From Rhodospirillaceae bacterium (GTDB lineage Bacteria; Pseudomonadota; Alphaproteobacteria; Rhodospirillales; Magnetovibrionaceae), in assembly GCA_029881835.1 (NCBI GenBank), contig JAOULV010000129.1:1-5018 (forward strand): a stretch of DNA of 5,018 nucleotides, in the 5' to 3' direction. Of the stretch, positions 1 to 5,018 are shown piece by piece. Made by a program: the position numbers and the translations under genes. The notes beneath the pieces were generated by a model that was given only the letters and a program-made list of their open reading frames with translations, was not told where the DNA came from and did not search any database. Within the stretch, counting starts at the first letter, position 1; each line of letters starts with the position of its first letter.

Positions 1-1
1 T

Positions 2-2101
2 GATAAAATAAAAGATTGCGATTGGGTGGTTGAGGTTGTGCTAGAAGATTTGCAAATCAAGCATGACCTTTATGCCAAGGTAATTCCCCACCTTAAACCC
101 GATGCTATTTTATCATCCAATACATCAACCATTCCGCTGGAGGTTCTGTCCAAGGATTTACCAGGCGATATTAAAAAAAGATTTTTTATCACGCATTTTT
201 TTAACCCACCGCGCTATATGCGGCTTTTGGAAATTGTTTCCACGCCGGATGCCGATAAAAACAGTTTGCAACGCATAGAAAACTTTACCGATTTAAATAT
301 GGGTAAAAGCATTATCCATGCCAAAGACACGCCGGGCTTTATTGCCAACCGCATCGGTACATTTTGGTTATTTTCCGCCGTAACAGGCGCGTTTGAACAA
401 AACATCGGGGTCGAAGAAGCCGATAGCGTACTTGGCCGCCCGACCGGTGCGCCCAAAATGGGTGTTTTTGGGTTAATAGATTTGGTTGGCCTTGATTTAA
501 TGCCCCACGTAATGAAAAGCATGGTCGCATCACTGCCCAAAACCGATGAATTGATGAAATTGGGAAATCAACCTGAACTTTTACAAAAAATGATTGATGA
601 TGGCTACACCGGGCGCAAAGGCAAAGGTGGTTTTTACCGTCTTAATACGGATGGTGACAAAAAAACAAAAGAAGTTATCAACCTTGCGACAGGTGAGTAT
701 TCTAAAGCCCTGCGCCCCACCCCGCCCGCGACCAAAGCATCACAAAAAGCAAAAAAATCTGAATCTTTGCGCGCCCTTCTTTCCCACGAAAGCGCTGAGG
801 GCAAATACGCGTGGAGCGTTTTGGGAAAAACCCTTGCTTATGCGGCGTCATTGGTGCCCGAAATATCAGACGATATCGAACGGGTCGATCGCGCCATGCG
901 CCTTGGCTATAACTGGAAATGGGGGCCGTTTGAACTGATTGATAAAATCGGGCCGGCATGGTTTGTACAAAAACTTGAACAGTCGGGCATGGACGTACCG
1001 CCGTTATTAAATGCGGTTGGCGATGGCAAGTTCTATAAAGTTATTGATGGAAAATTATCCCAGTTTGATGGCGGTGGTTATGAACAAATTGTTCGCCCAC
1101 AAGGAACGCTTCTTCTTTCGGATATAAAGCTTAATTCAAAACCTTTATTTTCAAACGTATCTGCCAGCGTGTGGGATATTGGCGATAAAGTTGCTTGCCT
1201 TGAATTCCATTCAAAAATGAATTCCATTAACCCGTTTACCCTAATGATGGCGGCCAAGGCGGTTAATGAATTGCCGAAAAAAGGCTTCAAGGCGCTGGTC
1301 ATATATAACGAAGGTAGCAATTTTTCCGTTGGTGCCAATATAGGGTTATTTTTAGTGGTGGCAAAATTGCACATCTGGCCTGTTTTGCGGTGGATACTTG
1401 GCCACGGGCAAAAAACCATGACGAAAATAAAGTTTTCGCAAATACCTGTTGTCGGTGCGCCATCAGGCATGGCGTTAGGTGGCGGGTGCGAAACGCTTTT
1501 GCATTGCGATAAGCTGGTGGCGCATTCGGAAACATATATTGGTCTGGTCGAAGTCGGTGTTGGCATTATTCCCGGCTGGGGTGGATGCAAGGAATTAATC
1601 GGGCGTTGGTTTGTTTCAAAAAATCGCCCAGGCGGGCCCATGGCCCCGGTGATGAAATCATTTGAAACCATAGCAACCGCCAAGGTGGCAAAATCCGCTT
1701 TTGAAGCGCGCGATTTAATGTTTTTGCGCCCCGGTGATGAAATAATAATGAACCGTGACCGGGTCTTGAGCAAAGCCAAGGACGCGGCCTTAAAAATGGC
1801 GGATAATTATGCAGTTCCGAAAACTTATGAAGTATCCCTGCCCGGTCCATCCGGTCGGGCGGCACTGGAAATGGCGCTTCGCGATTTCGCCAACAAAGGG
1901 GTAGCGACACCGCATGACGTTACCATCGGTAAAGAGCTGGCCTGGGTATTAAGTGGCGGCAATACCGATGTTACCGAAACGTTGAGCGAAAACGATTTAC
2001 TCGGGCTGGAACGCAAAGGGTTTATGCGCCTTGCCAAAAATAAAAAATCGGTCGCCCGGGTTGAACATATGCTGAAAAAAGGAAAGCCGCTCAGGAATTG
2101 A
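2..2101 (+). CDS. Bifunctional 3-hydroxyacyl-CoA dehydrogenase / enoyl-CoA hydratase (5' partial)
   Basis: This enzyme hydrates trans-2-enoyl-CoA and then oxidises the 3-hydroxyacyl-CoA with NAD+, the middle two steps of beta-oxidation, probably in the cytosol. The frame is open back to base 2 and reads DKIKDCDWVVEVVLEDL, mid-Rossmann sequence, so the GTG at 26 is not the start; about 90 residues including the GxGxxG loop lie outside. Counting from base 2 (699 residues visible): the end of the NAD-binding domain has SSNTSTIP and THFFNPP with catalytic His65 and Glu77; the 3HCDH C-terminal domain follows (TPGFIANR with Asn116, GKGGFYR to 213); a second 3HCDH-like domain lies at about 265-345 (YAWSVLG, WGPFELIDKIG); a crotonase domain at about 390-560 has FSVGANIG, GGGCE (Glu497) and VEVGVGIIPGWGG (Glu517). 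The 12-residue His-Glu and 20-residue Glu-Glu spacings match human HAD and rat enoyl-CoA hydratase. Domain order is that of Bacillus FadN, opposite to E. coli FadB. The C-terminus ends VEHMLKKGKPLRN. Family assignment is firm; chain-length preference is unknown. Confidence 0.95.
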   Translation, partial: DKIKDCDWVVEVVLEDLQIKHDLYAKVIPHLKPDAILSSNTSTIPLEVLSKDLPGDIKKRFFITHFFNPPRYMRLLEIVSTPDADKNSLQRIENFTDLNMGKSIIHAKDTPGFIANRIGTFWLFSAVTGAFEQNIGVEEADSVLGRPTGAPKMGVFGLIDLVGLDLMPHVMKSMVASLPKTDELMKLGNQPELLQKMIDDGYTGRKGKGGFYRLNTDGDKKTKEVINLATGEYSKALRPTPPATKASQKAKKSESLRALLSHESAEGKYAWSVLGKTLAYAASLVPEISDDIERVDRAMRLGYNWKWGPFELIDKIGPAWFVQKLEQSGMDVPPLLNAVGDGKFYKVIDGKLSQFDGGGYEQIVRPQGTLLLSDIKLNSKPLFSNVSASVWDIGDKVACLEFHSKMNSINPFTLMMAAKAVNELPKKGFKALVIYNEGSNFSVGANIGLFLVVAKLHIWPVLRWILGHGQKTMTKIKFSQIPVVGAPSGMALGGGCETLLHCDKLVAHSETYIGLVEVGVGIIPGWGGCKELIGRWFVSKNRPGGPMAPVMKSFETIATAKVAKSAFEARDLMFLRPGDEIIMNRDRVLSKAKDAALKMADNYAVPKTYEVSLPGPSGRAALEMALRDFANKGVATPHDVTIGKELAWVLSGGNTDVTETLSENDLLGLERKGFMRLAKNKKSVARVEHMLKKGKPLRN

Positions 2102-2104
2102 GCC

Positions 2105-2110
2105 GGAGGA
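2105..2110 (+). promoter_or_regulatory. Ribosome binding site of fadE
   Basis: GGAGGA lies four bases before the ATG at 2115, just after the TGA of the upstream gene (2099-2101). It is a near-perfect Shine-Dalgarno sequence and supports this start codon. The 13-base gap leaves no room for a terminator plus promoter, so fadE is probably translated from the same transcript as the upstream gene. Confidence 0.8.
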
Positions 2111-2114
2111 AAAA

Positions 2115-4535
2115 ATGACACTCGTATTAATTATTATAGCTTTCGCCATTGCCGCAGGCCTTGCTTTTATGGGGCGCGGATATTTTGCCTGGGTAGCGTT
2201 TGTCGCTTTTGGCTTAATCGCGTGGTGGACGGGCGGTATTGATAGCCCCACTGCATTTAAAATTACCCTTGGGGTCTATGTATTTTTGGCGGTGTTGTTC
2301 GGTATTCCCGCAGTTCGCAGATATGTTGTTTCCGCGCCCGCAATGAAAGTGGTTGCATCCATATTGCCGGCCATTGGTGATACCGAAAAAATCGCCCTTG
2401 AAGCCGGAACCGTGTGGTGGGACGGCGATCTTTTTTCCGGCAACCCAAAATGGCAAAAATTTTTAGATTTCACGGTCAATGAATTAAACGAAGAAGAACA
2501 AAAATTCATGGATGGTCCGGTTGAAGAACTGTGCGCCATGTTAAATGATTGGGAAATATTCCAAACCCGTGACCTGCCGCCAGAAGTATGGGAATTTTTA
2601 AAACAAAAAAGATTTTTGGGTATGATTATACCCAAAGAATACGGCGGGTTGGGTTTTTCCGCCGCCGCCCATTCGGCAGTTGTAACCAAAATTTCCAGCC
2701 GTTCCATCGCCGCCGCGGTTACCGTGATGGTACCTAATTCATTGGGTCCGGGTGAATTGTTGGTTCATTACGGCACCAAACAACAAAAAGACTATTACCT
2801 GCCCCGCCTTGCCGATGGCACCGACATTCCGTGTTTTGCCTTGACCGAACCCCATGCCGGGTCGGATGCGGCAAGCGGAAATGCAAAAGGAATTGTCTGT
2901 CGCGGTACATGGGAAGGAAAAGAAGTTGTTGGCATTAACCTGACATTTTCCAAACGCTATATAACGCTGGCACCTGTTGCCGGTGTGGTTGGCCTTGCCT
3001 TTACCCTTTATGACCCTGACGGTATTTTGGGTGATAAGAAAAACATTGGCATTACCTGCGCTCTTATCCCGAAAGGCACACCCGGATTAATAACCGGCGA
3101 TAGGCACGACCCACTTGGTATCCCGTTCATGAATGGAACCGTCGAAGGGGAAAATATGTTTGTGCCGATAGATTTTATTATCGGCGGGCTGGAACAAGCC
3201 GGTGGTGGATGGCGCATGCTGATGGAAAGCCTTGCCGCCGGGCGCGGTATTTCGCTTCCCTCGCTTTCGGTTGGGGCGGCAGAAATATCATGTCGGGCCG
3301 CTGGCACCTATGCATTGGTACGCGAACAATTTGGCTTGCCAATTGGCAAGTTCGAAGGCGTGCGTGAAAGATTGGGCCGGATGGCAGGCATGGCCTACGT
3401 CATGAATGCGGCGCGCAAAATAACCGCATCGGCTATTGATGCGGGCGAAAAACCGACCGTGGTTTCAGCCATTGTCAAAGCCTACCTGACCGAAGGAATG
3501 CGCCAGTGCATGAACGATGCTATGGACATTCATGCCGGTGCCGGAATTAGTGGTGGGCCGAGAAATATATTTGGTCGGGCCTATACATCCATTCCCATTG
3601 GTATAACGGTCGAAGGTGCAAATATTCTTACCCGTTCGCTTATTGTGTTCGGCCAGGGCGCAATTCGTTGCCACCCATTTGCTTACCCGCAGGTTGAGGC
3701 AATTATGGCCAAGAACCTGTCGGCGTTTGATAAAGCGTTGTTCGGTCACATCAACCACGTTGCTAAAAATGCTATGCGGTCATTTTTCTTTGGCGTATTC
3801 GGAACCATGATGATCAACGTGCCGGTTAACGGCAAGGAAGCAAAGCACTATCAACGTTTAACCCGACTTTCATCGGCTTTTGCCTTGATTGCGGATTTCG
3901 CTCTGATGACACTGGGTGGTGCGTTAAAACGCAAAGAATACATTAGCGGCAGGTTGGCCGACGCCTTTGCCTGGATGTATTTGGCGTCAAGCGCATTAAA
4001 ACGTTTTCATGACGAAGGCTCACCCGAAAACGAACGACCGCTTTTAGATTGGGTAATGGCGCACGCGCTTTTCCAAATAGAAAACGCGCTTATTGGTGTT
4101 TTGCGCAACCTTCCTAACCGCTTGGCCGCAGGGGTGGCGTCATTGTTGGCGTTCCCGTTGGGTCCGCGCCACCAACCGCCAACCGATAAACAGGTTGATA
4201 ATGCCGCTAGCGCATTGCTGGATGATGACGGCATGGTTCGTGAAATGTTAAGCCGTGAAATATACATCCCCCACGCAAGCAGCCCCGGTTTTGGCACGCT
4301 GGAGCACGCGCTTGATTTAATCAATACGGCCAATCCTGCAATTGAAAAGGTAAAACAAGCGCGCAGAAAAGGTGAAATTGAAAAGGCATCAATGCCGGAA
4401 ATGGCCACCCGTGCGCGCGACGGTGGCATAATTAACGATGGTGAATTAGGCGCTATTAAGGCCGCCGAAGCCGCGCGTGACGATGCGGTGCAGGTTGACC
4501 GCTTCCCCAAAGATGTTTATGCCACACTGCGTTAA
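2115..4535 (+). CDS. fadE: Long-form acyl-CoA dehydrogenase FadE, membrane-anchored
   Basis: FadE carries out the FAD-dependent first step of beta-oxidation, acyl-CoA to trans-2-enoyl-CoA. At 806 residues it is close to E. coli FadE (814) and about twice the length of a standard acyl-CoA dehydrogenase. Hydrophobic stretches at about 2-18, 23-38 and 50-66 suggest an inner-membrane anchor. A FadE signature follows at 89-108 (DTEK, then AGTVWWDGDLFSG). The dehydrogenase core contains CFALTEPHAGSDAAS (240-254), REQFGLPIGKFEGV (from 403), DIHAGAGISGGPRN (from 471) and TVEGANILTRS, in which Glu500 is the likely catalytic base by position. From about 510 to the end is a DUF1974-type region (QRLTRLSSAFALIADFALM, GGALKRKEYISGRLADAF, LPNRLAAGVASLLAFPLG) that resembles the E. 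coli protein; the C-terminal tail is slightly shorter. The start is fixed by GGAGGA upstream. The gene follows the hydratase/dehydrogenase by 13 bases, giving adjacent pathway steps in one probable operon. Substrate chain length is not visible; medium to long chains are expected from the family. Confidence 0.97.
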   Translation: MTLVLIIIAFAIAAGLAFMGRGYFAWVAFVAFGLIAWWTGGIDSPTAFKITLGVYVFLAVLFGIPAVRRYVVSAPAMKVVASILPAIGDTEKIALEAGTVWWDGDLFSGNPKWQKFLDFTVNELNEEEQKFMDGPVEELCAMLNDWEIFQTRDLPPEVWEFLKQKRFLGMIIPKEYGGLGFSAAAHSAVVTKISSRSIAAAVTVMVPNSLGPGELLVHYGTKQQKDYYLPRLADGTDIPCFALTEPHAGSDAASGNAKGIVCRGTWEGKEVVGINLTFSKRYITLAPVAGVVGLAFTLYDPDGILGDKKNIGITCALIPKGTPGLITGDRHDPLGIPFMNGTVEGENMFVPIDFIIGGLEQAGGGWRMLMESLAAGRGISLPSLSVGAAEISCRAAGTYALVREQFGLPIGKFEGVRERLGRMAGMAYVMNAARKITASAIDAGEKPTVVSAIVKAYLTEGMRQCMNDAMDIHAGAGISGGPRNIFGRAYTSIPIGITVEGANILTRSLIVFGQGAIRCHPFAYPQVEAIMAKNLSAFDKALFGHINHVAKNAMRSFFFGVFGTMMINVPVNGKEAKHYQRLTRLSSAFALIADFALMTLGGALKRKEYISGRLADAFAWMYLASSALKRFHDEGSPENERPLLDWVMAHALFQIENALIGVLRNLPNRLAAGVASLLAFPLGPRHQPPTDKQVDNAASALLDDDGMVREMLSREIYIPHASSPGFGTLEHALDLINTANPAIEKVKQARRKGEIEKASMPEMATRARDGGIINDGELGAIKAAEAARDDAVQVDRFPKDVYATLR

Positions 4536-4549
4536 TGGCAATTTCAACC

Positions 4550-4555
4550 AAGGGA
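4550..4555 (+). promoter_or_regulatory. Probable ribosome binding site of the SDR gene
   Basis: AAGGGA lies ten bases before the ATG at 4566, a weaker match and a longer spacing than the fadE site. The 30-base gap between the fadE stop (TAA, 4533-4535) and this ATG holds no evident hairpin, T-run or promoter. This argues for read-through from fadE. Confidence 0.5.
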
Positions 4556-4565
4556 ATTTAAATAA

Positions 4566-5018
4566 ATGGCAAGAATACTTATAACCGGTGCGAGTTCCGG
4601 CATTGGCGAGGAATTCGCCCGTCAATTTGCTGCCAACGGAAAGGGCCTTGTGCTTGCAGCCCGACGTGAAGACAGACTTTCGGCCCTGTGCGCGGAACTT
4701 AAAACAAATTATGGGGTTGATGCCGATTATGTTGTTTGTGATTTAAGCAAAAAAACCAGCCCCGCTGAATTGGTTGAAAAAATAAATGCGGGTGGCTGGA
4801 AAATTTCCGGTCTTGTTAACAATGCCGGGTTTGGTGAAATGGGGCGCTTTGCCGACCTGCCACTTGAGCGACAAATGGACATGATACAGGTAAACGTTTC
4901 ATCGCTGGTGGAGCTTAGCCACCGCCTGATCCCCATGTTAAAAACCCAAAATGACGCATTTATAATAAACGTTGCCTCAACCGCTGCATTTCAGGCAGGT
5001 CCCGGCATGGCGGTTTAT
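4566..5018 (+). CDS. Classical short-chain dehydrogenase/reductase, SDR family (3' partial)
   Basis: This is an NAD(P)-dependent oxidoreductase of the classical SDR family, probably a soluble Rossmann-fold enzyme; 151 codons are visible of a usual 250-270. The coenzyme loop TGASSGIG is at residues 7-14, and Arg33-Arg34 after the second strand (LAARRED) suggest NADP(H) preference. Asp59 (CDLS) would contact adenine. NNAG is at 85-88. Catalytic residues by motif are Asn110 (VNVSS), Ser138 (NVAST) and Tyr151 (MAVY), with the usual 13-residue Ser-Tyr spacing. The window stops exactly on this tyrosine, so the Lys of YxxxK and the substrate-binding region are not seen. The start is secure: an in-frame TAA (4563-4565) directly precedes the ATG, and AAGGGA lies upstream. 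It follows fadE by 30 bases on the same strand. The substrate is unknown; a role in lipid or ketone metabolism is inferred only from the neighbours. The overall style (VLAARREDRL, VNNAGFGEMGRF) fits the COG0300-like SDR group commonly annotated only as SDR family oxidoreductase. Confidence 0.93.
   Translation, partial: MARILITGASSGIGEEFARQFAANGKGLVLAARREDRLSALCAELKTNYGVDADYVVCDLSKKTSPAELVEKINAGGWKISGLVNNAGFGEMGRFADLPLERQMDMIQVNVSSLVELSHRLIPMLKTQNDAFIINVASTAAFQAGPGMAVY

Noticed and set aside
26..28. GTG as start codon of the first gene
   Set aside because: The same frame is open upstream to base 2 and encodes conserved family sequence (DKIKDCDW), and the NAD-binding GxGxxG loop is still missing. 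The gene starts before the window.
594..938. 114-codon open frame on the + strand
   Set aside because: It is out of frame inside the first gene, across its 3HCDH domains, and its translation is basic with no domain signal.
1078..1779. 233-codon open frame on the - strand
   Set aside because: It lies wholly antisense to the crotonase domain of the first gene, whose catalytic motifs are conserved. Its translation shows no recognisable domain, so it is a shadow of the real gene.
4007..4510. 167-codon open frame on the - strand
   Set aside because: It is antisense to the conserved C-terminal region of FadE, is low in complexity (rich in Ser and Ala) and matches no family I recognise.
4536..4565. 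Possible terminator or promoter between fadE and the SDR gene
   Set aside because: The 30 bases show no stem-loop followed by a T-run and no convincing -35/-10 pair; only a Shine-Dalgarno-like AAGGGA is visible.
1..5018. Hidden novel system (defence genes, mobile element, array or structured RNA)
   Set aside because: The window is almost fully occupied by three recognisable metabolic genes with intact motifs and gaps of only 13 and 30 bases. I saw no repeat array, terminal inverted repeats, recombinase, tRNA or rRNA sequence.

Overview
The window is ordinary housekeeping chromosome: part of a fatty-acid beta-oxidation gene cluster, all on the + strand and almost fully coding. Three genes lie head to tail. 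The first is the 3' part of a bifunctional 3-hydroxyacyl-CoA dehydrogenase/enoyl-CoA hydratase, whose 5' end lies before base 1. The second is a complete long FadE-type acyl-CoA dehydrogenase of 806 residues. The third is the first 151 codons of a classical short-chain dehydrogenase/reductase (SDR), cut by the window end. The gaps are 13 and 30 bases, each with a Shine-Dalgarno-like sequence and no visible terminator or promoter, so the three genes are probably co-transcribed.

The genes cover consecutive chemical steps. FadE oxidises acyl-CoA to trans-2-enoyl-CoA. The crotonase half of the first gene hydrates it to 3-hydroxyacyl-CoA, and the dehydrogenase half oxidises that to 3-ketoacyl-CoA. 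The closing step, thiolase, is not in the window and may lie upstream. The SDR's substrate cannot be read from the sequence; its position suggests a lipid, ketone or hydroxyacyl substrate, which is inference.

The organism looks like a Gram-negative proteobacterium. The FadE is the long form with a DUF1974-type C-terminal region, as in E. coli FadE. The bifunctional enzyme has the dehydrogenase-first domain order rather than the hydratase-first order of E. coli FadB. That combination, with a base composition near or slightly below 50% GC, would fit an alphaproteobacterium or a related lineage, but this is a judgement from family resemblance.

I found no RNA gene, mobile element, repeat array, CRISPR or evidence of an undescribed system. 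Catalytic residues are intact wherever they fall inside the window.
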